Assembly (NCBI GenBank): GCA_016169945.1 | Contig: JADLSH010000305.1 | Span: forward strand, 372,001-436,000 | DNA length: 64,000 bases | Source: Trachythela sp. YZ-2020 | Taxonomy: Eukaryota; Cnidaria; Anthozoa; Malacalcyonacea; Clavulariidae | Direction of reading: 5' to 3' | Part shown: piece by piece, positions 10,951 through 23,299 of the stretch | How the letters are laid out: each line of letters opens with the position of its first letter | Position numbering within the stretch: position 1 is the first letter of the stretch | Notes under the pieces: model-generated | Told to the model about the DNA's origin: nothing | Database searches by the model: none | What the model saw: only the letters and a program-made list of their open reading frames with translations | Translations under genes and position numbers: made by a program

Positions 10951-12387
10951 ACAACGACATTATTGACAGCTAGAGTATAAGAATTAACATCGGAACCTCC
11001 ATAGTAATTCCAAGAGTCACCTCGGACATTGCCAAGCTAAAATGAACTGAGACTGACTATAGGTGCAGATCGCCTATTTCTTGGTCCTTCCATTTTAAGG
11101 CAGCTCCACTTCAGACACCGAAATTGTCTCTATTTTTCAGAAATTTAACGGATTAGAATACGTCGAATATCTAAAAAATGGACGATCTCTGCGTCTGCGA
11201 GTATTCCACGTGTGGGGCACGTGTCTTCTTCCATATTATCATCTTCAATATCTACACCCTGTGTCTTGTACATTCGCTGTCAACTCTTTTCAATAGTTCT
11301 TCATGTCAAACTACTCCACCCACTGCTTGCTCGGCCTCTAAAAGCGTGGTCACAAGATGGCGGAAATACGAGAGTGTTTGCTCATGAAGTCGACCACTGA
11401 CCAGTATTCAGAGCGGTCTGTTGGCGATTATATTATATTTTTGCCGTGTTTTAATGAATTAAAAAAAGGTTTTTCAGATGCTTTCTTTTCAATTTTTGGT
11501 TTATGGGTGAGTAAATATACCTCCAAGTTTGTTCCAATTTGTTTTTGTTCAAAATTGTTTGTGCAAAGCCTTTTTAAAGGCTATTTAACATTTACGATGT
11601 TTTGTTTTTCTGCACACCTGCACTGCACACTATTTCACCTTGACAGGCATATTAAGTGTTAAACCAACTTACATTACAAGTTGTTTTTAGTTTGTTTTTT
11701 GACAAGAGGTATTTTGTTTTTTACTGAAATTTTAGTACAATTTTGAATATAAATGTGTAAATATTGCACGGAAAATATTTTCACATGCGTCAACAGTCTT
11801 ATTTTTTAGTAAAAAACATCAGTCAGCGTTCTTTACCATTAGCAATTACTCTCATATTCGTCAGCGTATGTGAAGTTAAATTTGCCATGCACGCATGTCG
11901 TCTGATTAAAAGTATGAGAGCAAGCAGTCGAGATACCATCTCTGTTATTGCCAACGTTTCTTTCATTAACAAAGCGTTCAATGTATAAGTGATCCGATAT
12001 TACAAAATACTTCCGGGTTTAAGGCTTCATGAGTATTCGTCAAAACAATATCCCAGCACTTTGCTTCTTACATTTTTCATCAAATCGTATTGACAGCTTA
12101 GCAATGCAAGCAATACAATTTGATGAAAAGGTCAGAAGCATCATAGCTCCCACAACGCAAAAACGTTATCAGGCTTAATTCTTGCCTCTATAGAATCTTG
12201 TAACATTTCTCTGCTAAAGACGATAAGAGGTACTGTACTTCAAGACGTTTCTGCGTTTTCTGTAAATAGACTATATGTGAACAGAAAACGTAGAAACTAT
12301 TCGAAATTTTCCTCTTCCGCGTAAGCAACGGAAATGGCGGATTCGTTTTCAGCTAAATCTCCATAAACGTTGCGAAAAACACAACAT
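10951..12387. other. No gene recognised
   Basis: About 1.4 kb with several plus-strand frames of 62-101 codons (11178-11988). None shows a domain, signal peptide or splice arrangement I can support. Confidence 0.35.
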
Positions 12388-12934
12388 TGCTCGTAACAGG
12401 AACGCATTTGTGCGCATGAAACACGCGACAAGTACTCACTTGTGCGGGGAAGTCAAGTCGTGTTTTCCATGTCCACATCGTTCATCAATTTGTTCTCCAT
12501 ACGCTCCTTTGTGAGACTATATTCTCTGACTGCCAATTATCGTGATATTTTGAAGCCATTTTCTTAAATTTCTCGTAACAGGAACGCATTTGTGCGCATG
12601 AAATACGCGACAAGTACTCACTTGTGCGGGAAGTCAAGTCGTGTTTTCCATGTCCACATTGTTCATCAATTCGTTCTCCATGCGCTCCTTTGTAAGACTA
12701 TATTCTCTGACTGCCAATTGTCGTGATATTTTGAAGATATTTTCTTAAATTGCTCGTAACAGGAACGTATTTGTGCGCATGAAACACGCGACAAGTACTC
12801 ACTTGTGCGGGAAGTCAAGTCGTGTTTTCCATGTCCACATCGTTCATCAATTCGTTCTCCATGCGCTCCTTTGTAAGACTATATTCTCTGACTGCCACTC
12901 GTCGTGATATTTTGAATCCATGTTCTTAAATTGT
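12388..12934. repeat. Tandem repeat, ~183-bp unit, three copies
   Basis: Units begin near 12388, 12573 and 12752 with CTCGTAACAGGAACG and contain CGACAAGTACTCACTTGTGC and CTATATTCTCTGACTGCCA. Units are more than 90% alike by eye. Each contains a short internal palindrome (AAGTACTCACTT). Confidence 0.85.
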
Positions 12935-13135
12935 AGCCTGATTGAAGGTTTAAAATACTGTACATGTACAGAGCAGTAAAACTGAACATTCAGCATGCAG
13001 GGTCTAGCGATAAAGTCCTATTAAAACATAGCATGCAATTACTGACACTATGACAACAATTTCAACCCAGGCTGACATTATCGTCGACGTCATTTTTCTA
13101 AAACAATACCATATAAATAGACAAGACTTTGTAAG

Positions 13136-13605
13136 GGAGCGTTCATAATTTATCTAGAGTGGGGACTATGGTGATTTTGAAGGGGGTCATGATTTTCAAC
13201 ATGGGAATATCCAAAATTTTCTGAAAATGTGACCGAATGAAAGGTGGTATAGGGGGTTCACCTACCTTTTTTGTTCATAATAGAAAAATTCTGTTTTGAC
13301 ATTTTCTAGTCGTTTGTACAAACATTCAACCAGTGCAATACCATTATAATAGCTTGCAATCAATGTTTATTTAATACATACTAAATGCAATGTAAAATGT
13401 AGGTGACTGGAAACATTCAGATTCTGTGCATGAAATGTTACTGTGTGAAGGTCAGTTAAGCTTGAGGAGGGGCGAGGTCATAACTACAGTATTTACTTTG
13501 GTTTGTACACTACCATATGAGGAGGGGGCTTCTAGAAAATTTCTGGCTAAAATTATTATTAAGAGATCACTATAGCCTCCCCTCTAAATAAATTATGAAT
13601 GCTCC
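13136..13605. mobile_element. MITE with GGAGCGTTCATAATTTAT ends
   Basis: The left end GGAGCGTTCATAATTTATCT is matched at the right by the complement of GGAGCATTCATAATTTATTT. The interior is AT-rich and non-coding. The ends look related to those of the element at 21154-21665. Confidence 0.7.
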
Positions 13606-15582
13606 AAAATATTTTGATTAGAATACAAATTTACTACCATTTTTGTAATTAGGTCTGAATTGGTAAGGTTCGTATTTTGTTAATGTTAATGTTAATAGTT
13701 AAAAACAATCATGGTAAAAAATCTACTGTGTATTGATTATTAAGTCAGAAAAAAGATATATCCATCAAGCACATCATCATACCTTTAGAAATAACTTTTT
13801 TCCTCACAAAACTTGATGGCAAAAATTTATAGTATTAAGAATTCCCTTCACTTTTCACATTAAGATCTCAGCATGTAAACGCCATAGCCATTGACCCATT
13901 GTGTTATTCGCGGAGTTCTGAACAGGTACTGTGGTAATCAAATTGTCATCGTAAATTCTTCGACTTTGGGTATGTAAATTTGTTACTGCCATGCCATAAT
14001 TTTTGACATCACAGAAGTCAACAAACACAAAATCTAACCAATAGTCGACAATACAATGGTTGGTAGTCCCGTGACACCAGTCAAGGAGACGGTTGTAACA
14101 GGAGACCCCCCCCCCCTTTCAGGAAATCCACTCCCATTTTATGTACATTATATTGATTCTTGGATTAATATTTTTTGAACCAGGTATCTTAAAGTTCTGC
14201 ACGTGAAATACTTGATCTTCATCTGTTTATTACTAACTTTAAAGATGCAGTACAGTCTATTCTGTGCATGCTTGTAGATATTTTTGTGGAGGTAGCCAAT
14301 CTTCAAATGGAGCTAGGCTATCTGGTGCAGCTTTGGGGGTCTGGGGTCCACCAAGTGGCTGTAGACTTATTAAAATTGTGCATCACAAAATACAAATTTG
14401 GAGATGCTGACTCATGTCTGACTGTCAAATCTCCTCATGAAGTAACTCTAGGCTTAGATACTACCTCCACACGGTTTCTGGAGTTGGCCTGTAACTCCAG
14501 AATTCTTAATTCAACTAAGTTTTAAAGTTTGCACGAGGTGCACATTTTGGATTTGGAGTTAGCCCCTTAGATGAAGGAGGTAGCTTCGCACCATTGGTCC
14601 ATAACTTCTGCAGTAATGGTTCTATGTGTACATTGATGATTGATACTGTCCAGCTCGTGATACAAACAGTTTAACTAGGTTCTATGTTCTTACAAAGCCT
14701 GATCGTGCTACCTTGATCATATATTTTACTCTGGAAGCAGTAAAATACATGTATATAATCGTGACCACTTCATTTATTCATCGTCATCACTTTATTAAAG
14801 TTCATTATTTGGATACAAAAATGTAAACAAAGCTAACATGTGCGAACGGACTGTACCGCATCTTTAATGTTTCCCAATGCACACTATTAGTCTATAAATA
14901 CATAACTTTGTATCTGTCAATGGGAGACTCTGACAAAAATGGAACAATGAAAATAAATTATACTATCTACTTAAAAGGGCATATACGTTGTGGAGGGAAT
15001 GCTAAATAAATGTTAGGTAGTTTCTTAATTCAATGCTATGGTAGATCAGGGTAAACGAATAGACCGAGACCATATAGGTAGGCAGATGGAAAATTTTCCA
15101 TATGAACACACCAGCCCACTTACTGGGATGAAGTGAAGAAACTAAATTTCCGATTTGGCCGCTTAATCTATCGTTAAAATATTTGTGTTGCGTGCATGAA
15201 ATGTACATGTTTTGCAAGCACTAATTATAGAACTACTTAATGTGATTTCATCTCAGCAAGCAGGATGAAAAACTCCTTTTAAACACATGGAAATATTCGT
15301 CCCGCTTCCCGAGATGTCTCGGTAAGCGGGATCAGATAAACAGGCCCTAAATGACAGACATTCACAGTAACAAAAATATCTACTGTAATTGTCTGACCCT
15401 GTAGATGTACATCACTGATGTATACATACAAATTCTTACCAGGATGTGATGATATGGTAGTTTTTCCATTGGGGTCAACTTTCTATAAAAGTAATTCAGA
15501 AAATTCACCCTTATTGTGGGGTTTAATAGGCATCAAGATGGTTTATTACAGGACAAAAATATATAACAAGGCAGTCCAAATT
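13606..15582. other. No gene recognised
   Basis: About 2 kb. The frame at 14268-14525 (85 codons) has no recognisable motif and sits among short inverted phrases such as GGAGGTAGC. Confidence 0.35.
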
Positions 15583-16466
15583 TATAGAGGTTTTGCACCA
15601 TATACTATTAAACTCTAAAATCTTTAACGTGGAACCTATAAAGCTGGCTGTTTAACATGTTTTGTATGTCTTTATAACAAGTATTCATAACAAATTTGAA
15701 GTCGATACAATTATTCCCTTGCGAGTTAAGAAGGTTTGAATAATTATTTTGCTAATTAAGTCAGCATTATTTTCAACTGCGGTTAAAAACTATGTTTTTT
15801 CCAAACCTAACAAGAAAAACTTAGGTTAGTTTTTAAAAGAAATATATAGTATCATGGTAAACAGAATTGGACATGTGTAATATAACACGTCCAGGGCCGT
15901 CCTCAGAAAATTTATCAGGGGGGGTGTAAGGTCCTTTCAACCGACTGACTAACGAACTTGTACCGACTACATTGCTGTTAGTCATCAAAAATATTTTTGT
16001 TTGCCGACTAAAATAGCACTTCTGCCGACTGAAACTCCAAATAGAATTTCTGGGGGGGTGTGACACCCCCCAAACCCCCCCCCGTAGGTCCGGCCCTGAA
16101 CACGTCCTTCCTTGAGCATTTGGCGGCCAAAAACAAATGCTCAGGCCTCAGGGAAAGATGTGTTTTAATACATATGTCCATATTCTGTCTACTATGATAC
16201 TATATATCGCTTTTAAAAGCTAAATTGAGCTTTTCACATTAGGTTTGGAAAAATTGTAGCTTTTAAATGGCATTTGAAAATAATGCTGATGTCAGCAAAT
16301 GGAATTATTCAAACCTTCCTCACTCGCGAGGGAATAATTGTATCGACTTGAAATTTGTTATGAATACTTGTTACAATGAAATACAGAACATGTTAAACAG
16401 CCAGCTTTATAGGTTGCGCGTTAAAGATTTTAGAATTTAGTCATGTGATGGTTCAAAACCTCTATA
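15583..16466. mobile_element. Foldback element with ~200-bp arms
   Basis: The left arm (15583-15790) and right arm (16220-16466) are diverged reverse complements, sharing TATAGAGGTTTTG, AAGCTGGCTGTTTAACATGT and TCGATACAATTATTCCC. The centre (15890-16105) contains its own short inverted pair, CAGGGCCG / CGGCCCTG, so a second small element is nested inside. Confidence 0.7.
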
Positions 16467-16477
16467 GGCATCAAGAT

Positions 16478-16781
16478 CACAGAGTAGAGATCATACAGAG
16501 GTGGAACGTGCCGTCGTAAACCTTGGGAGACTTACGTTTTTGTGTACCCACCTGATTTCAGGCGGCCGGGCAAAAAATGATCAACTGCGCATGCTCGGCA
16601 AGTTCCCCCCATTCCAAGTTCCCAACATTCCCCAAGTTCCCAACATTATGCACTTCTAAAAGGTAAACTGCAGTTAAAAGCGAACCGCCATCTGAATCGT
16701 GCACTTTAACTGCGCATGCTCGGCAAGCGTCTGAAGCATAAGTGGGTACACCGGTTACACCTCTGTATGATCTCTACTGTG
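16478..16781. mobile_element. MITE, 304 bp, with TCAAGAT target duplication
   Basis: Inverted ends are TAGAGATCATACAGAGGTG and its complement, with the outermost bases CACAG/CTGTG. The element is bracketed by TCAAGAT at 16471-16477 and 16782-16788. A related, uninterrupted sequence GGCATCAAGATGGTTTATTA at 15529-15548 shows the site without an insertion. The interior carries AACTGCGCATGCTCGGCAAG twice. Confidence 0.8.
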
Positions 16782-16788
16782 TCAAGAT

Positions 16789-17273
16789 GGTCTATCACAG
16801 GACAAAATTCAAGAACATTCCAATAGGGCCAGTACAGAGCTGACTTCCTTAATATCTTGTTGCCTTTTCAAGATATTAAGATATGAGGATCATTGAGTGA
16901 TGCATATGCATTGAGTCATGCATACATGCAGACCCCAATACTGAAATACATAACTTTTCTACAAACAAAACTTTATGACCATTCTGAACATTTGTGGACT
17001 CTTTCTGTACGGCAAGAAATATTCTTAAATCAAAACTAACCTTCAAAGTGTAAACTCTGCTGCCTTGTTCATCAAAATAGTACATTAAATGCATCTTCTT
17101 GCAGTATTTCCTAAGTGTATTTTTCCAATTTTATCTAAAACATTCAAACATGTGCTTGCTGTTCTTGAATTTCGACACAAATTTCAGTGTACCACACAGA
17201 CACGTGATCAAGCGTATTTTCGAGTATATATAAAACGAATATATTCCATAAATAGACCATATCGACCATGCGA
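16789..17273. other. No gene recognised
   Basis: Upstream flank of the tRNA gene. Contains a short inverted pair AAGATATTAAG but no coding signal. Confidence 0.3.
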
Positions 17274-17346
17274 GCCCGGTTAGCTCAGTTGGTAGAGCAT
17301 CAGACTTTTAATCTGAGGGCCAGGGGTTCGAGTCCCCTATCGGGCT
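17274..17346 (+). tRNA. tRNA-Lys (anticodon UUU)
   Basis: A 73-nt intronless cloverleaf. The acceptor stem GCCCGGT pairs with ATCGGGC with one G-U pair. The A box is TAGCTCAGTTGG and the B box GGTTCGAGTCC. The anticodon stem TCAGA/TCTGA holds loop CTTTTAA with TTT at 17307-17309. A run of six T at 17354-17359 is a proper pol III terminator. The discriminator base is T instead of the usual G. The gene could be a functional tRNA or a very recent SINE head, but no SINE tail is evident. Confidence 0.85.
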
Positions 17347-17353
17347 GCGAATG

Positions 17354-17359
17354 TTTTTT
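17354..17359 (+). terminator. Pol III terminator of tRNA-Lys
   Basis: Six consecutive T residues start eight bases after the tRNA 3' end. Confidence 0.75.
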
Positions 17360-17829
17360 CATCCCAAAATCGCTTTTACCCATCGGTCAACCGTATTGCA
17401 CAACTCCTATACAGTTTTAAAGATTGTCTCTATCAAATAAAATTGCTTTCTTACCTAGAATTTTTTTTTTAAGTTTTAACTTTTGAGAATCCCCTTCCCA
17501 TTCTACCACACCAGACTAGTCCCTAGTCCTCTAAACGCGCGTTCTATAATTTCCGTGACGTCAGCCTGCATAAGCCTGCATATTAATGAAACGGACATAG
17601 AGCGATGTTATGTTAAAAAGTAATAAAAGTAAATCAATGAGCATCGACTGCTTCTCACTTTTCACTGATATTTTCATTCTCGTTCATTTCTTTCATGTCT
17701 TTATGATATATTACTTGAGGAAAAGGTCGACGGAGTAAAGTGTTTACTGCGAATACGTTTTACATAACATGACTCCGTGCCAGCAGCTAGCTGCGTTGCA
17801 AGTTGCAGCAAAAATTGCCTCGTGTAACA
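17360..17829. other. Flank, ending in part of a TTACACG-type MITE
   Basis: 17783-17829 reads GCGTTGCAAGTTGCAGCA, then AAAAATTGCCTCGTGTAACA. This is the same terminus found at 49096-49132. The remainder holds nothing recognised. Confidence 0.6.
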
Positions 17830-19156
17830 GGGTAGGGATAAAACGCTGAAACTGAATCGCGGAAACGGAAACTGAAAGCGGAAACTGAAATGGAGATAAA
17901 ACGCTGAATTGGGGATAAAACGCTGAAATGGGGATAAAACGCTGAATTGGGGATAAAACGCTGAAATGGGGATAAAACGCTGAATTGGGGATAAAACGCT
18001 GAAATGGGGATAAAACGCTGAAATGGAGATAAAACGCTGAAATGGAGATAAAACGCTGAATTGGGCAAATTTAATCGAAATCGTTGTTTGCTAGAACATG
18101 TAATTTGCCAATAAAGCCGAATAAATAAGAAAGGAGTTCCCAGTAAAATGACAACCACAAATTTTCGAAGAACGTCTGATATATAGTTTGTATTTTAGTT
18201 TTAATAAGTAACATTAGGCTATATAATTTTCACTTCATATAACTCCATCTTTATGCTACACTATTTTTTATGTTTCCTGGCATAGAGAAGCATGGGTCTA
18301 TGAGAGGAAAAACGTTTTTCGCAATTTAGACAGGTGTCCCAGGAAAGCTGTCCCGTCGTAATATCGCCTGATAATTCCTAGGAATTTCACCGAAATTCCT
18401 GTGACACCGGTTTTACACCCAAAATGTCAAGATGGTATGCTATTACAACGGCAGTTATATTACATGCTTGAAATATTGCTGTATGTGGCATAGATACATT
18501 AATTTTCTCTTCCTGCAGTTAAATTAACAATTAGCTAGCTAAATTTAATGATCTAATGCAATTCTAATGGCCATAACTTGCCGATCTAGTCGTGTGAATA
18601 AATAGCGCCACAAAAAGTTGAGTTCGAAGTTATATAGAGGGAATTATATGTTAATTAAATTATTAATTATATACCTTCTGTAATAAGAGGCAAATACTGC
18701 AATTTCATTGGTTCTGAGGGAGTCCGATTAATCATTAATTGCACCTATTCGTTCTATTACTATTATTAATAAAAGATAAACTATCAGATATCAAAACTAT
18801 CGTTCTTCGAAAATTTGTGGTTGTCATTTTACCGGGAACTGCTTTCTTATTTTTTCGACTTTATTGACAAATTACATGTGTTGGCAAGGATCTAGCAAAC
18901 AACGATTTCGATTAAATTTCCCCATTTCAGCGTTTTATCCCCATTTCAGCGTTTTATCCCCATTTCAGCGTTTTATCCCCAATTCAGCGTTTTATCCCCA
19001 TTTCAGCGTTTTATCCCCAATTCAGCGTTTTATCCCCATTTCAGCGTTTTATCCCCAATTCAGCGTTTTATCCCCATTTCAGCGTTTTATCCCCAATTCA
19101 GTTTCCGCTTTCAGTTTCCGTTTCCGCGATTCAGTTTCAGCGTTTTATCCCTACCC
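17830..19156. mobile_element. Mutator-like element whose inverted arms are tandem arrays
   Basis: The ends are GGGTAGGGATAAAACGCTGA and its complement, and the element is flanked by the 10-bp direct repeat TCGTGTAACA (17820-17829 and 19157-19166). Each arm is a tandem array of a 19-bp unit (GGGGATAAAACGCTGAAAT, alternating with a TT variant), about 11-12 units at 17840-18064 and 18918-19150, followed by ~110 bp of further complementary sequence. The 0.6-kb centre has no transposase. A 9-11 bp duplication and long inverted ends fit a non-autonomous Mutator-like element. The open frames 17787-18158 and 18864-19358 are translations of the arrays. Confidence 0.8.
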
Positions 19157-19166
19157 TCGTGTAACA

Positions 19167-19771
19167 TGGCCTTTAGGAAGCATTGCTATATATAGACGTA
19201 TATATATAATCGTTTTGTCGCAATGTGGACAATTTCAGGACCCGAGACCAAGCGACTGGACTATAAACGTGCAATCTTCACTTTTGTTGTATAAAACGCC
19301 GATCACAAAACATGGTCATTTCATAATTTTACACTATTTTATAAGATTTTTTAGATGAATATATAATTTTAACGAATATATGTTAATGGTAGTTTCTGGA
19401 GAGAAATTTTGCACTTTACATCCGTGTGGTAGATTTGTTTTATTCTCTTATCACACTTAAATGTACATGGGCCCAATATTATAGATAAGTTTTTAATTTT
19501 TTTATCTATATAATTCACTTATCGATAGCGGATCTTCAGAGGGTAACGCCATCATTTTATTTAATTGCTTTGAGCATGTTTCTGATAAAGATATAGATAT
19601 AGGTTTTTATCTTTTGTTAATAAGTTGAAATAGGTGAAATGCGATTTTGCCGGAACATTCAACTGAACATTGAGCGTTCGTATGGTGTTGTCAGTTTAAC
19701 TTTAAGTAGCTAAAACAATAATTATAATTATTTTTATTTTTAGGCAATCAGCAAAGCAATTCAACAATTAG
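19167..19771. other. No gene recognised
   Basis: Starts with the remaining flank of the interrupted TTACACG-type MITE, then AT-rich sequence without coding signal. Confidence 0.35.
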
Positions 19772-20064
19772 GTTAAAGTGCCACTGACCCCAAATATGAT
19801 TTTTTGGTATGTGTATTTGGTCATATAGTAAAAAACCTCATCTTGATCAACTATTCACTGTCACAGTTGCCGGATATGATGTCATTAGATTAGGTGAATT
19901 TTAGCATAAAAAAACCCAAAGGAAAACTACTTTACAATTCATCTAATGACATCATATCCGGCAACTTTAACAGTGAATAAGTTGATAAAGATGAGGATTT
20001 TAGTAAAAACTTATATATTACATTTCGTCTCAAAATTATCCAAATTAGTTAGTAGCACTTTAAC
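19772..20064. mobile_element. Hairpin MITE, 293 bp
   Basis: Outer ends are GTTAAAGTGC and its complement. Inner arms share AACCTCATCTT and GCCGGATATGATGTCATTAG, closing over a ~40-bp loop. Confidence 0.75.
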
Positions 20065-21153
20065 TGATAATTATCAGTATAAAATGAGATGACGGAATTT
20101 GTACAAAACACGCGCTGTAACACGCACATTAAATATCCAACACATGTCCACTGCTTATTCTAGACGGCGGAACCGTGGGGGCTAGGGGAATTATATACAC
20201 ACTCCTCAAAATTTTAGGAAAAAGTAGCTTCGCATGAATGAATTCTCCCAGTGGAAAACGGGCTTTATGGCGATGCACTGCATGCATGACAGTCCACTCC
20301 GTGGCGACGCCACTGTGCCCATGGCTCAAAACTTTGAGGGGTTTCCAGGTAGTTCAAACACAAACAATGGCATTATGGCAGCTTCATACTTGTAGAATGC
20401 TGCCCTCATGTTTAGGATATTGAAGACATAAGATATAACAGAGCACTTAACGATTAAAAATAGATCTTAAGACTGAAAATCTTTGACATGGTTTCTGGAA
20501 TGGAATAATACTTTTACTATTTTTCATTTGACCCGGCGGTGACTTGCTTAAACTGAAAATGTCAGAGTCATGCTATTTCGGTATTCACAGTAAAGTTGAG
20601 AAATTATCCCGCAAAGCCGCAATTTTGAAATGGATAGTCCAGTCCAGGTGGCTTGCATGCAAGGCATTGCAATTTAGCTGTTCCTCTTCCTTCTTTTTCT
20701 TGCACAATACATATAAAGCGGGTTTCGACCAATCAGAGCACGCATTATATACATGTTATTTTATAAAATGTTTTCCAAAATACCATAGCCGTGAAGGTGA
20801 TTAAAATTCAAAATGGCCGCCAGATTTAAGCTAAGAAAACAAGAATAAAAATTTGTTATCAGAACGTGTTTTCACGGCTTGTTCCAAGTTTAACAAGTTT
20901 GTGACAAGCTTTTTAGTCTTGCAACAATTAAGCCTCCTGTCTTCAGTGCTGTCAGTCTTGTTATAAGTTGTTAATAATCGTCTGAACACGTCTGATTACC
21001 GTTTGTCTTATACAAGCTTGTCATCAACTTGTTTAAACATTATACGGCAGGGCCAGGACTTGTTTTACTAGGCTGAAAGCTAAGCAGAGTAAGAAGATTT
21101 TATAAAGACCAAAATAGCAGGGCACCTACTTTTTTGTCACAGACACGGATTAT
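20065..21153. other. No gene recognised
   Basis: About 1.1 kb. 20860-21060 is a degenerate run of the phrase (A)CAAGTTGTAACAAG, a dispersed repeat also seen near 22280, 43150 and 62500. The 86-codon frame at 20544 has no recognisable feature. Confidence 0.35.
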
Positions 21154-21665
21154 GGACCGTTCATTATTTATGGCGTATGCCTCGGGGTGGCACCGAAAAG
21201 AAATAGGAAAATGCTAATTTTTCTTATTTACCCACCCATTTTCGGGATTCAAATTTTTTTTACCCAAGCCCAACCCTTACTAAATTCAAGATTTTAAAAA
21301 TGCCTTTTATAATGTTTTTAAGTATTAGCTATTATGATTTATGATCATTTATAACCATGCACCAAAACCCTCAGTATATATAGTACTTATAAAGTACGAT
21401 ACTAAATGAAATTGTTTGAACGTACATCAAGCACTCTGGGGTATATCATGTCAAGCATTTATGCATGGGTGTTTTATATCAATGACCTTGGGTAATTTCC
21501 TTTATACAAACTACTTGGTGCTCCTTGAAAGGCACTTACTTTTTTTCCCATCCTTTCAGAATAACCCCAATTTTCTTTTCACCCACCCTCTGTGTAGGTG
21601 AAAAAATTAGTTACCCACCCCATTTCTCTTCGGTACCACGCCGAGGCATAAATAATGAACGGTCC
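21154..21665. mobile_element. MITE with GGACCGTTCATTATTTATG ends
   Basis: The left end GGACCGTTCATTATTTATGG is mirrored at the right by the complement of GGGACCGTTCATTATTTATG. Sub-terminal inverted phrases include CCTCGGGGTGGCACC / GGTACCACGCCGAGG and TTACCCACCC on both sides. Non-coding. Confidence 0.75.
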
Positions 21666-22177
21666 CTTACCCGTAAAATACTAGTTAATACAACATATTA
21701 ACTGATGATGCCTGACGGTGCTGAACAGGCACCTGTTTGAAAACTTCAAAGTCTATGTTCAATAGTCAAGTTGTTCCTTTGGCTTTGCACAATTTGCACG
21801 ATCTTAACTGACAAGAGATTGACTTCGAGTCTGAGTGTATAAAATCGGCTGTCAGTGATCGCACACCTAGTTGTTCACATTCTGAACCTGTCTTGACTCC
21901 CGGCCCCTGACTGCCCTGAGGCTATATTAACTATGCGATATTTAAATGGCTGTAAGCCAATTCAAAGAAGGGCGTATTGACTATTGTGCATATTACATAA
22001 TATCATAACTCATAACTGGTCAACCTTGACTGTCGACGTGTTAAAAAATCAGTCAACCTTGAATCAACTTCAATCATGCACCGCACATCTGCCAAGACAT
22101 CAGAAGAGCGCACACAGCACAGCAACTGCAGCAAGAAGCGAACAGCAGCGGTTAATTGAGACTCAAGAGTTTGAAAA

Positions 22178-22238
22178 ATGAACACCTTTTTAGTTATCGG
22201 CACTGTTTCAGTTCTGGTTCTCTGGTTCGCAGCTCAGA
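22178..22238 (+). CDS. Possible signal-peptide first exon (partial)
   Basis: ATG at 22178 opens MNTFLVIGTVSVLVLWFAAQ, a convincing secretory signal peptide with a hydrophobic core and an Ala-X-Gln exit. It is followed at once by a consensus donor (CAGA|GTAAGT) in phase 1, the intron phase typical after signal peptides of secreted proteins. About 100 bp upstream is purine-rich and could be a 5' UTR. I could not identify the following exon; 23249-23458 plus is open but unconvincing. Chance occurrence is possible. Confidence 0.4.
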
Positions 22239-23004
22239 GTAAGTTACAATTTTTAATTAATTAAAGTGCACACGTAAAAACGCACAAGTTGTAACAAACC
22301 TGTGTTCGCACTGCTTTGCAAGGGCGTGATTCCAGGACAGAATGATTGTGTGAAATTTCTCAAATATATTTCGCATTAAATTTGGCATGGATATTGAACA
22401 TGGATGATTCTATTGTAAATTAAGCCGGCCTCACACTTTTCACTTTTGTACTTTGCAGTACGTTTAGACTATACAAAAAGTCATCCTTGACCTTGTGCTC
22501 TCAAAATCGCGCTGCGCCTGTAGTGGAATCGGGCCTGGGCTTTAGACTAGTTTAGTTGCAAATAAATTGAAACTTAACTACCCATTTTGACACCCCAGAA
22601 CGACTCGTTTAAAGCCTAATTAAAGGGATATAGAAACGGCTCTTTTGAATTAATAATAATAATAATCGCCGGAGACCGGAGTAATATTTAAGTTTAGCGG
22701 CATTTAAACAGCGATGGAACACTCGTGAGTAGCTCTGTAGTTTGTAAAGCTTCTCAATTGTTCAATGCAGAACTCAATAAGCTTAGACCTTAGTATATAA
22801 ATATGAAATATACCGATGAAAGTGATGGCTTGTCTGCATGGTGAGGTCACCTCAAACCGCAAAACCATATTTTTGACAGAATCTCTGAGCTGAGTCTACT
22901 CACCCGATAGTACAATGAATGTATAGATAAAATATTTTACTTAAATAAGCGTGTTATGTGCGCGACGTATAGAAATTATCTTAGCAAAATCTATCATATG
23001 TTTT
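22239..23004. other. Possible intron; no gene recognised
   Basis: Contains a copy of the dispersed GTAAAAACGCACAAGTTGTA repeat at 22272-22300. Otherwise nothing supported. Confidence 0.3.
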
Positions 23005-23290
23005 TTAAATAAAGGTGGAAAGACTAGACGATTCTTTTATATGTAATGATAGAGCATTCCAAATTTTAGGACCTCGAAAGAGTATAGTAAATTGTTTCAA
23101 ATTAGTACGGCAAGCTTGAGGGCGATAATTTTCAGCTATTCTGGTATTGTATTTGTGGACCTGGTTGTCAGTTATAAATAAGTTCAGAAGAATTGGCGGT
23201 AACATTAGATTTTTATAACAAAACACAAACCTAGCAACATAAAGTGAATTGACTTTGAAAATATTTGGTATACCTAATTGTGAAAATAGA
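23005..23290 (-). mobile_element. Non-LTR retrotransposon 3' remnant
   Basis: Minus-strand translation reads LGIPNIFKVNSLYVARFVFC, then LLPPILLNLF-like residues, QVHKYNTR and GPKIWNALS. This is the C-terminal tail of a CR1/L2-group reverse transcriptase. It is 5'-truncated. Confidence 0.7.
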
Positions 23291-23299
23291 TCGAGGATC

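Noticed and set aside
12388..12934. CRISPR-like regular repeats
   Set aside because: Unit of ~183 bp is repeated whole with no unique spacers, and the DNA is eukaryotic.
17787..19358. Two frames of 123 and 164 codons with repeating FYPHFSVLSP-type units
   Set aside because: They are translations of the 19-bp arrays in the inverted arms of a transposon.
21700..21745. Hammerhead ribozyme starting CTGATGA
   Set aside because: CTGATGA and a stem TGCCTG/CAGGCA are present, but seven extra bases separate the stem from GAAA, so the core geometry is wrong.
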